Assembly (NCBI RefSeq): GCF_022478115.1
Contig: NZ_JAKGSC010000002.1
Coordinates: 1 to 64,000 of the forward strand
DNA length: 64,000 nucleotides
DNA from: Tenacibaculum aquimarinum
GTDB taxonomy: Bacteria > Bacteroidota > Bacteroidia > Flavobacteriales > Flavobacteriaceae
Direction of reading: 5' to 3'
Notes under the pieces: generated by a model
Databases searched by the model: none
Seen by the model: only the letters and a program-made list of their open reading frames with translations
What the model was told of the DNA's origin: nothing
Program-made: the position numbers and the translations under genes
Part shown: positions 9,955 through 18,792 of the stretch, piece by piece
Position numbering within the stretch: the stretch's first letter is position 1
How the letters are laid out: each line of letters starts with the position of its first letter

Positions 9955-9984
9955 AAAAAAGGGAGCAATTGTGCTCCCTTTTTT
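9955..9984. terminator. Bidirectional terminator between barrel gene and GNAT gene
   Basis: A-run, then GGGAGCA - attg - TGCTCCC, then a T-run (9961-9978 stem-loop). It is symmetric, so it can serve the plus-strand VWA group and the minus-strand acetyltransferase. Confidence 0.92.
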
Positions 9985-9999
9985 ATTATTAATTTTTAG

Positions 10000-10467
10000 C
10001 TAAAGAGTTAAAAGCATTTTAATATCGGAACGCTCATAATGAGAGTCTTTTTCTAATTGAATTTCTTTAAAGCCAACTTTATGGTATAAGTTTATTGCTG
10101 CTTTTAAACTTCTGTGTGAATATAAAGTAACACTTTTCCATTGTTGTTCTCTTGCAAAATTTATACAGAAATCCATTAATTGTTGCCCAATTTTTAAACC
10201 TTGATATTTTGGGAGAACTGCCATTTTACTTAATTCAAAAAAGTTTTTTTGGTTGATGAATGCTACAACACCGGCCACTTCATTGTTATACTTTGTAACA
10301 AAAATAAAACCACCGTTATCAATAATATATTCTTGCGGATTGCTTAAAACCTTTTTATCATAAGGTTCTACATAAAAATATTTTTCTAACCACTCTACAT
10401 TTAAATCGTAAAACGCTTTTGCGTATTTTGGTTGAAATGCTATAATTTCCAAATTGTTATTTTCCAT
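10000..10467 (-). CDS. GNAT family N-acetyltransferase
   Basis: 155 residues with the GNAT fold: acetyl-CoA binding motif A in MAVLPKYQGLKIGQQLMDFC (Q/RxxGxG/A variant QGLKIGQ) and the C-terminal ALNLYHKVGFKE-like strand (here INLYHKVGFKEIQL). The substrate cannot be told from sequence; similar small proteins acetylate amino groups of metabolites or peptides. It is a single gene, transcribed away from the polysaccharide locus. Confidence 0.85.
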   Translation of the reverse strand: MENNNLEIIAFQPKYAKAFYDLNVEWLEKYFYVEPYDKKVLSNPQEYIIDNGGFIFVTKYNNEVAGVVAFINQKNFFELSKMAVLPKYQGLKIGQQLMDFCINFAREQQWKSVTLYSHRSLKAAINLYHKVGFKEIQLEKDSHYERSDIKMLLTL

Positions 10468-10480
10468 AATAAGTTAGCTT

Positions 10481-10565
10481 GCGTAAGGGATTGAAACGGC
10501 ATCCTTTTGTTTTTGCAAAAGATATAGTGTAAAGCCCGACCACAATTTTTTTATTGTGGTGACGC
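10481..10565 (+). ncRNA. Candidate structured RNA element (Flavobacteriaceae-type intergenic element)
   Basis: Three nested or adjacent stems can be drawn: GCGT (10481-10484) with ACGC (10562-10565) closing the element; CTTTTG / CAAAAG around 10504-10521; and ACCACAAT / ATTGTGGT around 10539-10560. The single-stranded core has the conserved-looking words GGGATTGAAACGGCATCC and GATATAGTGTAAAGCCCGAC, which I remember as a recurrent intergenic element of flavobacteria. It may be the Rfam flavo-1 motif, but that needs a covariance search. The strand is chosen from that remembered orientation. It lies upstream of the promoter of the polysaccharide locus, so it is not that operon's leader. Confidence 0.55.
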
Positions 10566-10666
10566 TAAAATGTTTAGACTAAACTTACTAAATTGTTATC
10601 TTTAAAAAAGGAATTATTTCTAATTCAAATGTAAAAAAAATCGACTGAATTAAGTATCAATTCATA

Positions 10667-10695
10667 TTGCTAATTGGGATTTTAAATTATATTTG
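10667..10695 (+). promoter_or_regulatory. Bacteroidota-type promoter of the polysaccharide locus
   Basis: TTG at 10667-10669, an 18-base spacer, and TATATTTG at 10688-10695 fit the TTG-N17-23-TAnnTTTG consensus. The predicted start is near 10702, giving a leader of about 30 bases before the Wzm gene. It is the only good promoter I found for the next 24 kb. Confidence 0.7.
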
Positions 10696-10734
10696 TGATT
10701 AATGTTCTAAAATTAGATTATTATTCCCTAGATA

Positions 10735-11592
10735 ATGATGAAAAAAAATGATTGGCTTTTTGAAATTACGCCTAAAAACAGCTTATTAGATTTAAATCTA
10801 AAAGAAGTTTGGCAGTATAGAGATTTGCTTTTTTTGTTTGTAAAAAGAGATGTAATTACGGTTTACAAACAAACTATTTTAGGACCACTTTGGTATATAA
10901 TTCAGCCTTTATTTACCTCGATAATCTTCACTTTAGTATTTAATAATATTGCTGAAATTTCAACAGGAACAATACCTCCTTTTTTATTCAATTTAGCAGG
11001 TATTACAGCGTGGAGTTATTTTAGAGATTGCTTAACAAACACTTCAGATACCTTTAAAAAGAATGAAAATATTTTTGGAAAAGTTTATTTTCCAAGAGTA
11101 ATAATGCCAATGTCTATAGTAGTTTCTAATTTATTAAAATTCGGAATTCAACTTATAATTTTTATATTTTTCTATATTTTATATGCTTTTAAAGGAATGG
11201 AAGTTCAGCTTTCTGTAGACCTTTTATATTTACCTTTTTTAATTATTTCTATGGGAATGTTAGGTTTAGGTTTGGGTATGATTATTTCTTCTATGGTAAC
11301 TAAATATAGAGATTTAACCTTTTTAGTTTCATTTGGTGTACAACTATTAATGTATTTGTCTGCAGTAATGTATCCGTTAGAAATTGTAAAAGTGAAAATG
11401 CCTAAATATGCTTGGATTGTAGAGTATAATCCTATGACAACTGTTATAGAAACCTTTAGAAACATTATTTTAGGAACTGGTTCGGTTTCTGTAATGCAAA
11501 TTTTGTATTTACTAGCCACTGCAGTAGTTGTGTTTTTAGTTGGATTGGTAATTTTTAACAAGACAGAAAAAACCTTTATAGATACTATTTAA
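10735..11592 (+). CDS. wzm: Polysaccharide ABC transporter permease (Wzm type)
   Basis: 285 residues with six predicted membrane segments and the ABC-2 pattern: cytoplasmic helix before the first segment (KRDVITVYKQTILGPLWYIIQP), conserved in O-antigen/teichoic acid exporters. It pairs with the next gene (one base between them) to form a transporter that moves lipid-linked polysaccharide across the inner membrane. It is the first gene of the locus. The start at 10735 has a second ATG one codon later (MMKK); either is possible. Confidence 0.92.
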   Translation: MMKKNDWLFEITPKNSLLDLNLKEVWQYRDLLFLFVKRDVITVYKQTILGPLWYIIQPLFTSIIFTLVFNNIAEISTGTIPPFLFNLAGITAWSYFRDCLTNTSDTFKKNENIFGKVYFPRVIMPMSIVVSNLLKFGIQLIIFIFFYILYAFKGMEVQLSVDLLYLPFLIISMGMLGLGLGMIISSMVTKYRDLTFLVSFGVQLLMYLSAVMYPLEIVKVKMPKYAWIVEYNPMTTVIETFRNIILGTGSVSVMQILYLLATAVVVFLVGLVIFNKTEKTFIDTI

Positions 11593-11593
11593 G

Positions 11594-12844
11594 ATGAAAG
11601 ATGACGTTATTTTAAAGGTTGAAAACTTATCTAAACAATATCGTTTAGGAACTGTTGGTACAGGAACTATAAGTCACGATTTAAATAGATGGTGGGCAAA
11701 AATTAGAGGAAAAGAAGACCCGTATTTAAGAGTTGGGGATGCTAATGATAGAAGTTCCAAGGCAAGCTCAGAATATGTTTGGGCATTAAAAGATATTAAT
11801 TTTGATGTTAAACGAGGAGAAGTTTTAGGAATTATTGGTAAAAACGGTGCTGGTAAATCTACACTTTTAAAGATATTATCTAAAGTTACCGGACCAACTA
11901 CTGGAAGTATAAAGTCTAAAGGAAGAATTGCTTCTTTATTAGAAGTTGGTACAGGTTTTCATCCAGAAATGACTGGGAGAGAAAACATCTTTTTAAACGG
12001 GGCAATCTTAGGAATGACCAAAAAAGAAATAGCGTCTAAATTAGATGAAATTATAGATTTCTCTGGTTGTGAACGTTATGTAGATACTCCTGTGAAAAGG
12101 TATTCTAGCGGAATGAAAGTGCGTTTAGCTTTTGCCGTAGCAGCGCATTTAGAACCGGATATTTTAGTGGTTGATGAAGTTTTAGCTGTTGGAGATGCAG
12201 AATTTCAAAAGAAAGCCATTGGTAAAATGCAAGATATTTCTAAAGGAGAAGGTAGAACGGTTTTGTTTGTGAGCCATGATATGGCAGCTGTAAAACGTCT
12301 TTGTAATAAATGTATTTTATTAAATAATGGTAAAGTTTCCAAAATTGGTAGTACAAGTGAAATTATAGATGATTATTTATTTGTTGATAAGCCTCCAGTT
12401 TTCATAAAAACTAAGGATGAGCTTTTTAAAATGAAAAAAACTGATCTTTATTTTAAATCAGTTAGAGTTTTTGATGATAAAAATAAAACGAAAGAAACAT
12501 ATGTTTGTTCTGAAAATATTAATATAGAAGTTGAAATCGGTGTGAATTCAAAAGTAATGAATAGCTCATTATTTATTATGGTAATGAAAAATAATGAATC
12601 ACGTATATTTTCAGCAGAAAAGTTAATTGAGGATGATAAGTATATTTATAAATTACGAATTGATAAATTATTTTTAACTAAAGGGAATTATATATTGGAT
12701 GTTTATTTACATATTCCAAATACAAAAAGATATGATACATTATCTTCCATATGTTCATTTGATGTTATAGATGATATTTCACCTTTTATTGTTCATGGTG
12801 GTTTCAACCATGGAGCAGTATTTGGTAATTATACTTGGGTGTAA
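11594..12844 (+). CDS. wzt: Polysaccharide ABC transporter ATPase with C-terminal carbohydrate-binding domain (Wzt type)
   Basis: 416 residues. The ATPase domain has Walker A GKNGAGKST (near residue 80), signature YSSGMKVRLAFA (near 169) and Walker B DILVVDE (near 190), with the late switch His in LFVSHD. Residues from about 275 form the extra beta-sandwich domain seen in E. coli O8/O9a Wzt, which recognises a capped non-reducing end of the glycan. That domain is the least similar to family averages and would set substrate choice. Methyltransferase genes in the same locus could supply such a cap (inference). Confidence 0.92.
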   Translation: MKDDVILKVENLSKQYRLGTVGTGTISHDLNRWWAKIRGKEDPYLRVGDANDRSSKASSEYVWALKDINFDVKRGEVLGIIGKNGAGKSTLLKILSKVTGPTTGSIKSKGRIASLLEVGTGFHPEMTGRENIFLNGAILGMTKKEIASKLDEIIDFSGCERYVDTPVKRYSSGMKVRLAFAVAAHLEPDILVVDEVLAVGDAEFQKKAIGKMQDISKGEGRTVLFVSHDMAAVKRLCNKCILLNNGKVSKIGSTSEIIDDYLFVDKPPVFIKTKDELFKMKKTDLYFKSVRVFDDKNKTKETYVCSENINIEVEIGVNSKVMNSSLFIMVMKNNESRIFSAEKLIEDDKYIYKLRIDKLFLTKGNYILDVYLHIPNTKRYDTLSSICSFDVIDDISPFIVHGGFNHGAVFGNYTWV

Positions 12845-12892
12845 GTCTTTTTCAGTTATTAAAAACATCAGGAAGCTAAAAGTTATTAAAAG

Positions 12893-13645
12893 ATGAAAGC
12901 ATACTTAAAAAGAAAGAAAAATATTTATGAATTAGGTAAGAGAGTTATAAATAATAAGTTTCATAAAGAGGGTGAACGAATAATTACAATGGAACATAAA
13001 AAGTCACCATACAGATATGAACTTATTAATTTTTTACTAAATTTTTTGAATAGAGAAACTAAATACCTTGAAATAGGTGTTAGGTTTCCTCAACAAAATT
13101 TTGATTTGATTGTTTCTAAAGAAAAATATAGTGTAGATCCAGGTTATGAGAACCCTAAAAACCCTGTAGATTTTAAAGTAACAAGTGATGTTTTTTTTGA
13201 AGATGTGAGAGAAGGAAAAATCTTGCAAGAAGATATTTTGTTTGATGTTATTTTTATAGATGGTTTGCATTTAGCAGATCAGGTTGAAAGGGATATAAAA
13301 AATTCTTTATCATTTTTAAAAGAAGACGGTTATATAGTTATGCATGACTGTAATCCACCATCAGAGTTTCATGCAAGTGAAAATCATAATTATAAATTGT
13401 CACCAGCAAAAGGTTATTGGAATGGTACTACTTGGAAAGCTTTTTTTAAGCAAAGACAAAGTAAAGAAACTTATTCTTGTTGTATTGATTCTGACTGGGG
13501 TATTGGTGTGATATCAAAAAGTTTAAATTTAGGTAAGCCGACCAAAATAAATAACCCTTATTTTGAATTTAATGTTTTTAATGAAAACAGAAAAGAAAGC
13601 TTAAACTTGATTAGTTATAAATCTTTTCAGAAAAAAATTTTATAA
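12893..13645 (+). CDS. Class I SAM-dependent methyltransferase
   Basis: 250 residues with a Rossmann-type motif I variant (KYLEIGVRFPQQNFD, about 58-72), an acidic strand end (YSVDPG) and motif FDVIFIDGLHLADQVERDI followed by GYIVMHDCNPP, the pattern of Methyltransf_24 proteins. These enzymes methylate sugars or their precursors in polysaccharide loci. The acceptor is unknown. The gene follows Wzt by 48 bases; it could provide the terminal methyl cap read by the Wzt C-domain (inference). Confidence 0.8.
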   Translation: MKAYLKRKKNIYELGKRVINNKFHKEGERIITMEHKKSPYRYELINFLLNFLNRETKYLEIGVRFPQQNFDLIVSKEKYSVDPGYENPKNPVDFKVTSDVFFEDVREGKILQEDILFDVIFIDGLHLADQVERDIKNSLSFLKEDGYIVMHDCNPPSEFHASENHNYKLSPAKGYWNGTTWKAFFKQRQSKETYSCCIDSDWGIGVISKSLNLGKPTKINNPYFEFNVFNENRKESLNLISYKSFQKKIL

Positions 13646-13652
13646 ATTCTGT

Positions 13653-14492
13653 ATGGATGTTAGTATAATATTTGTTAATTATAATACAGCAAAACTTACT
13701 TGCCAAGCAATAGCTTCTGTTATAAAAAACACATCAGGTATTTTATATGAAATAATTGTTGTAGATAATGACTCAAAAGATGATTCTGTAAACCTTATAT
13801 CTGAAAGTTTTCCATCTATAAATTTAATAGAAAATAAAACCAATGAAGGTTTTGGTAGAGCAAATAACGTTGGTCTTAGAATTGCAAAAGGTAAATATTG
13901 TTTCTTGTTAAATACAGACACGTATTTATTAAATAATGCTATTAAGATTTTATTTGATTTTATGGAGAGTGCTAAAAATAAAAATGTTGCTGTTGTAGGA
14001 GGTATGTTGTTTAAACAGAATTTAGAAACAAATGTTTTTGCAGGTAACTTTCCAGATTACCAAAATTTCATTAATAACTCATTATTAAAATACTTATATA
14101 AATATAAGAAACCTAGAAGTATAAAAAATATACCTAGACTTCCTAAGGTTTCTATTGAAGTTGATTATGTATCTGGTGCAGACTTTTTTGTCAGAAAAGA
14201 AGTGTTAGATAAAATTGGTGTATTTGATAAACGTTTTTTCCTATACTTTGAAGAAACGGAACTCTGTTTTAGAATAAAACAAAAGTTACCAAATACTAAG
14301 TGCATGATTGAACCAAAAGCAGAAATTGTGCATATAAGTCAGGGTTCTAATAAAGACACTGCAAGAAATTTAAGGTTTAGAAAACAATTTATAAAAAGTA
14401 AAGCAATATATTACAGTATAACAGAAGGCTTGTTCAAAGGTTTTTTGTTTAGAATAGTTTCATTAAAAAGGTTGTATTTTAATGAAAAATAA
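13653..14492 (+). CDS. Glycosyltransferase family 2 (rhamnosyltransferase-like)
   Basis: 279 residues, GT-A fold: VSIIFVNYNTAKLT at the start, nucleotide-binding VDNDSKDDS, the DxD-like NTDTYLL (near 91) and catalytic-region YFEETELCFRIKQ (near 205). The layout resembles WbbL-type rhamnosyltransferases, but donor and linkage cannot be read from sequence. It overlaps the next gene by 11 bases, which suggests translational coupling. Cytoplasmic side of the inner membrane. Confidence 0.85.
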   Translation: MDVSIIFVNYNTAKLTCQAIASVIKNTSGILYEIIVVDNDSKDDSVNLISESFPSINLIENKTNEGFGRANNVGLRIAKGKYCFLLNTDTYLLNNAIKILFDFMESAKNKNVAVVGGMLFKQNLETNVFAGNFPDYQNFINNSLLKYLYKYKKPRSIKNIPRLPKVSIEVDYVSGADFFVRKEVLDKIGVFDKRFFLYFEETELCFRIKQKLPNTKCMIEPKAEIVHISQGSNKDTARNLRFRKQFIKSKAIYYSITEGLFKGFLFRIVSLKRLYFNEK

Positions 14493-15735
14493 TACAGTGA
14501 AATCAGTTCTAATCTTATCTGAATCTATAGATGTTAATGATAGCAGTGGCTCAAAAGTCAATGTTGCTTTAATTAACAATATTTATAAATTAGGCTATAA
14601 GGTAAAAGTTTTACATTATTCTCGGAAAGAAATACGTTTAGCCAACAATATTGAATGTGTAAATATTAAAGAAACAAAGTTTTCTATAAACTATCTTTTA
14701 AGCAGAACGCAAAGAGTTATAAGTAGGGTTTTAAAAGTTGATATGTCTAATTTTTTAGAAAATATATTTGGACATTCATTTACTTTTTTTAATGATACTA
14801 AAAGTATTTCTAAGGCTTTAAAAGAACATTATAACTCAGAAGATTTAATTATCACATTAAGTAAAGGCGCAAGTTTTAGACCACATTATGCAATGTTAAA
14901 GTTACCAACGCTGCAAAACAAATGGTTAGCTTATGTGCATGATCCTTATCCGTTTCATTTTTATCCAAGGCCTTATAATTGGGTAGAAAAAGGATATAAA
15001 TTTAAAGAAGCATTTTTTAGGGAAGTATCAGTAAAAGCAAAGTATTCTGCATTTCCAAGTTTGTTATTAAAAGAATGGATGGGAAGTTATTATTCAAACT
15101 TTCTTAATACAGGTCTTATTATACCACACCAAAATATAGAAAGTAATAAGTTGGCTGATATCAATTTACCAAATCATTTTAATGCTACTAAGTTTTCATT
15201 ATTACATGCGGGTAATTTAATGAAACAAAGAAGCCCAAAAGGATTAATTGAAGGGTATTTAAAATTTTTAGGAAAAAATAAAGAAGCTAATAATACTTCT
15301 CAATTGTTATTAATTGGCCCAAATAGTTATCATAAAGAATATTTAAGCACAATAAAAAATGATACAATTTATATAGATGGATATGTAGATTTTGAAATTA
15401 TAAATGAACTTCAAAAGAACGTATCTGTAAATATTATTTTAGAATCAAAATCGGAAATTAGTCCATTTTTACCAGGTAAATTTCCGCACTGTGTTTCAGC
15501 AAACAAGCCAATATTATTATTGGGGCCACATTATAGTGAAACGAAACGCTTAATGGGAAATCAATATAAATTTGTATCAGAAGCAGATAATGTTGAGGTA
15601 ATAGCGCAACACATTGAAACGTTATACTTAAATTGGTTAAAAGGCGAAAATCAAAAATTAAATAGAAAAGATTTAGAAGATTATGTAGATGTTCAATTTT
15701 TAGACAAACAACTTAAAACTATAATTAATGATTAA
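14482..15735 (+). CDS. GT-B fold glycosyltransferase-like protein
   Basis: 417 residues. Two Rossmann halves can be recognised: an N-terminal SESIDVNDSSGSKVNVALIN that resembles the acceptor domain of GT4 enzymes, an aromatic stretch VHDPYPFHFYPRPYNW in the middle, and a C-terminal FSLLHAGNLMKQRSPKGLIEG that is a diverged GT4 donor domain. The usual ExxxxxxxE motif is not clear (ILESKSEISPFLPGKFPH stands in its place). It is probably a sugar transferase, but the evidence is weaker than for its neighbours. It overlaps both flanking genes. Confidence 0.7.
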   Translation: MKNNTVKSVLILSESIDVNDSSGSKVNVALINNIYKLGYKVKVLHYSRKEIRLANNIECVNIKETKFSINYLLSRTQRVISRVLKVDMSNFLENIFGHSFTFFNDTKSISKALKEHYNSEDLIITLSKGASFRPHYAMLKLPTLQNKWLAYVHDPYPFHFYPRPYNWVEKGYKFKEAFFREVSVKAKYSAFPSLLLKEWMGSYYSNFLNTGLIIPHQNIESNKLADINLPNHFNATKFSLLHAGNLMKQRSPKGLIEGYLKFLGKNKEANNTSQLLLIGPNSYHKEYLSTIKNDTIYIDGYVDFEIINELQKNVSVNIILESKSEISPFLPGKFPHCVSANKPILLLGPHYSETKRLMGNQYKFVSEADNVEVIAQHIETLYLNWLKGENQKLNRKDLEDYVDVQFLDKQLKTIIND

Positions 15736-16630
15736 GTTTTCTATTGTAATCACTACCAAAAACCGAATTAACGATTTAAAATTCACTTTAAATTCTCTTA
15801 ATAGTTTATTAGAAAGAGAAGATGTGGAACTTTTAATTGTAGATGATTTTTCTTCAGATGGAACTCAAGAATTTTTAAAAGAATCCTATAAAAAACACAC
15901 TTTAATTTTTAATGATAAAAGCCTTGGTTTAATCTATAATAGAAATGTTTTAAATAGTTTATCTAAAGGCAATTATGTTATTTCTTTAGATGATGATGCT
16001 AATTTTTTATCCGATAATGTTTTAGAAAATATAGAAGATTATTTTCTAAAAAACTTAGAATGTGGTGTTATAGCTTGTAGAATTTTTTGGAGCAAAAATT
16101 TGCCTATTAAAACAGCAAGTAAAAACACACCAGAAAGAGTTAAAGGTTTTGTAGGTTGTGGACATGTTTGGAGAAAAGAAAGTTGGGAATCAATACCAGA
16201 GTATCCTGCTTGGTTTCAGTTTTATGGAGAAGAAGACTTTGCATCCTATCAATTGTTTAAAAAGGATATTGAAATTCATTATGTACCAAAAATATTAGTG
16301 CATCATAGAGTAGATAATAAAGCAAGGAAAAAGGCAAAAGATTATAATGTTAGGTTAAGGAGGTCTATTCGATCAGGATGGTATTTGTATTTCCTTTTTT
16401 ATCCAATATCAAAAATCCCTAAAAAGATTTTATACTCAGTTTATATGCAGTTTAAAACTAAGATTTTTAAGGGAGATTTTAGAGTATTAATAGCCTTATT
16501 ACAAGCAAAAGTAGATTTGTTTCTTAACTTGCCTAATATTTATAAACTTAAAAATAGATTTACTAAAAAGGAATTAAAAGAGTATCAAAAATTATCGACA
16601 ACAAAGATTTATTGGTCTCCAGAAAAATAA
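15728..16630 (+). CDS. Glycosyltransferase family 2
   Basis: 300 residues. GT-A signatures: FSIVITTKNRINDLKFTLNS, LIVDDFSSDGTQEF, the metal-binding SLDDDANFL (near 88) and GEEDFASYQLF (near 169) in the catalytic region. The C-terminal part is basic with short hydrophobic stretches, as in membrane-associated sugar transferases. It starts inside the end of the previous gene (8-base overlap) and ends two bases before the neuB start chosen here. Confidence 0.87.
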   Translation: MIKFSIVITTKNRINDLKFTLNSLNSLLEREDVELLIVDDFSSDGTQEFLKESYKKHTLIFNDKSLGLIYNRNVLNSLSKGNYVISLDDDANFLSDNVLENIEDYFLKNLECGVIACRIFWSKNLPIKTASKNTPERVKGFVGCGHVWRKESWESIPEYPAWFQFYGEEDFASYQLFKKDIEIHYVPKILVHHRVDNKARKKAKDYNVRLRRSIRSGWYLYFLFYPISKIPKKILYSVYMQFKTKIFKGDFRVLIALLQAKVDLFLNLPNIYKLKNRFTKKELKEYQKLSTTKIYWSPEK

Positions 16631-16632
16631 TT

Positions 16633-17628
16633 ATGATTTTTACAATAGCAGAAATAGCACAAGCACACGAAGGTAGTATTGCATTAGCTCATAAATATAT
16701 AGACGCTGTAGCTAAAACCGGTTGTAGTGCTATAAAATTTCAAACACATATTGCATCAGCAGAAAGCAGTATTCATGAGCCTTTTAGAATTCGTTTTTCT
16801 GAAGATAAAACACGTTTTGATTATTGGAAGAGAATGGAGTTTTCTTTAGAGCAATGGAAAGAATTGAAGCAGCATTGTGATGATGTTGAATTAGAGTTTA
16901 TGAGTTCTCCGTTTAGTAATAAAGCAGTAGATTTATTAGAAGAAGTTGGTGTTAAACGTTATAAAGTTGGATCTGGAGAAGTAAATAATTTTGTGTTGTT
17001 AGAAAAAATTGCACAAACAGGTAAACCAGTAATAGTGTCTTCTGGAATGAGTTCTTTTGAAGAGTTAGATGCTACGGTTCAGTTTTTAAAAGAAAGAAAT
17101 GTAGCATATTCAATTTTACAATGTACAACGTCTTATCCTACAAAACCAATTCAATTTGGTTTAAATGTACTACAAGAATTAAAAGATAAATATAATGTTC
17201 CTGTTGGATTTTCAGATCATTCATCAACTATAGAAGCTTGTATTTCTGCAACAGCTTTGGGAGCTGAGATATTAGAATTCCATGTAGTTTTTGATAAGAA
17301 TTCTAAAGGACCCGATGCAACTTCATCTTTAACTTTTGATGAGGTTTCGATGTTAGTTAAAGCTGTAAATAATATTGATATAGCACTTAAAAATCCGATT
17401 GATAAAAATGACAACTCACAATTTTCTGATTTAAAACAGATTTTTGAAAAATCATTAGCAATAAATAAAGATTTACCAAAAGGACATGTCTTATCTTTTT
17501 CTGATTTAGAAACTAAAAAACCTAAAGGATTTGGTATTTTAGCAAGTAATTATCAAAAGGTAATTGGTAAAAAACTTAAAAAAGATTTGCAACAGTGGTC
17601 TTTTTTAAATGAAACAGATATTACATAA
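16633..17628 (+). CDS. neuB: N-acetylneuraminate (sialic acid) synthase
   Basis: 331 residues from the ATG at 16633. A TTG 21 bases upstream would add seven residues but overlaps the previous gene, so I prefer the ATG. The TIM-barrel motifs are complete: IAEIAQAHEGS, IKFQTHIASAES, MSSPFSNKAVDLLEE, YKVGSGEVNN, VIVSSGMSS, LQCTTSYPTKP, GFSDHSS and EFHVVFDKNSKGPDA. A C-terminal SAF (antifreeze-like) domain follows (about 275-331). It condenses phosphoenolpyruvate with N-acetylmannosamine, or with a related 6-deoxy sugar in legionaminic/pseudaminic pathways. The neighbouring NeuC and NeuA support a sialic-type product. Confidence 0.93.
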   Translation: MIFTIAEIAQAHEGSIALAHKYIDAVAKTGCSAIKFQTHIASAESSIHEPFRIRFSEDKTRFDYWKRMEFSLEQWKELKQHCDDVELEFMSSPFSNKAVDLLEEVGVKRYKVGSGEVNNFVLLEKIAQTGKPVIVSSGMSSFEELDATVQFLKERNVAYSILQCTTSYPTKPIQFGLNVLQELKDKYNVPVGFSDHSSTIEACISATALGAEILEFHVVFDKNSKGPDATSSLTFDEVSMLVKAVNNIDIALKNPIDKNDNSQFSDLKQIFEKSLAINKDLPKGHVLSFSDLETKKPKGFGILASNYQKVIGKKLKKDLQQWSFLNETDIT

Positions 17629-18791
17629 TGAAACAAATTCCTAAAAAAATATGTGTTGTAATTACTGCACGACCTTCATATAGTCGAATAAAATCGGCAT
17701 TAACAGCTATTAAAAATCATCCAAAGTTAGAGTTACAGTTGGTTATTGCAGGTTCTGCATTATTAGGAAGGTACGGTAATGCGGTAGAGTATATTGAAAA
17801 AGATGGCTTTACAGTTTCTGAAAAAGTTTTTATGGTTTTAGAAGGAGAAAATCCTACTTCAATGGCAAAAACTACAGGTTTAGGTGTTATGGAACTTGCC
17901 AATGTTTTTTATAAATTAGAACCAGATGCTGTAGTAACAATTGCAGATAGGTTTGAAACTATAGCAACTAGTATTGCCGCTTCTTATCAAAATATTCCGT
18001 TAGTCCATATTCAAGGAGGAGAAGTTACAGGAAACATAGATGAAAAAGTACGTCATGCAAATACTAAATTGGCAGATTTACATTTAGTTGCTTCGGAAGA
18101 GGCAAAAGAACGTGTTATAAAAATGGGAGAAAACCCTGCAATGGTTTTTAATACTGGTTGCCCTTCAATAGATTTAGCTGATGAGGTTTTAAATAACCCA
18201 AAGTTAAATTTTAATCCTATTGAAAAATATGGAGGTGTTGGAGAAAATATTGATTTTAAAAATGGCTATTTAGTAGTTATGCAACATCCTGTAACTACTG
18301 AATATGATTCTGCTAGAAAAGATGTTGAAACTACCTTAAAAGCAATTTACGAGCTAGATATTCCAACATTTTGGTTTTGGCCAAATGTAGATGCTGGTTC
18401 AGATGGAACTTCTGGAGGTATTAGATCTTTTAGAGAAAGAATGAAACCTAAGAATATTCATTTTTTCAAAAATATGGAACCACAAGATTTTCTTAGTTTG
18501 TTAGTAAATAGTAAATGTTTAATTGGTAATTCTAGTGTTGGTATTAGGGAGTGTTCTTACCTTGGAGTGCCAACAGTAAATATTGGTACACGTCAAAATA
18601 GAAGACAAAGAGGTACAAATGTGGTAGATGTTTCTTATGATAAACAAGAAATAAAAGAAGCAGTTTTAGCACGTATAAGTTCTGTTGATATAATTAAACA
18701 AAATATTTATGGAACAGGAAATTCAGGTGAAAAGATAGCAGAAACTCTTGCAAACACAAATTTAAGTTTTCATAAAACGATTGTATATTAA
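17628..18791 (+). CDS. neuC: UDP-N-acetylglucosamine 2-epimerase (hydrolysing), NeuC type
   Basis: 387 residues; start ATG overlaps the last base of neuB. Motifs: CVVITARPSYSRIKSAL, IADRFETIATSIAAS, GGEVTGNIDEKVRHANTKLAD and GNSSVGIRECSYLGVPT. It releases UDP from UDP-GlcNAc to yield ManNAc for NeuB. The related LegG enzyme acts on a diacetamido sugar, but no dehydratase/aminotransferase for that route lies in this locus, so ManNAc is the simpler product. Confidence 0.9.
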   Translation: MKQIPKKICVVITARPSYSRIKSALTAIKNHPKLELQLVIAGSALLGRYGNAVEYIEKDGFTVSEKVFMVLEGENPTSMAKTTGLGVMELANVFYKLEPDAVVTIADRFETIATSIAASYQNIPLVHIQGGEVTGNIDEKVRHANTKLADLHLVASEEAKERVIKMGENPAMVFNTGCPSIDLADEVLNNPKLNFNPIEKYGGVGENIDFKNGYLVVMQHPVTTEYDSARKDVETTLKAIYELDIPTFWFWPNVDAGSDGTSGGIRSFRERMKPKNIHFFKNMEPQDFLSLLVNSKCLIGNSSVGIRECSYLGVPTVNIGTRQNRRQRGTNVVDVSYDKQEIKEAVLARISSVDIIKQNIYGTGNSGEKIAETLANTNLSFHKTIVY

Positions 18792-18792
18792 A

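Noticed and set aside
10571..10583. Palindrome gtttagactaaac next to the RNA-like element
   Set aside because: Thirteen AT-rich bases with a single centre base; too short and common to support as a site.
11205..11561. 118-codon minus-strand ORF
   Set aside because: Antisense to the Wzm gene; the other strand encodes a complete permease.
16612..16632. Upstream TTG start for neuB
   Set aside because: It would overlap the previous gene by 19 bases and add residues that are not part of the conserved NeuB start; ATG 16633 fits the family.
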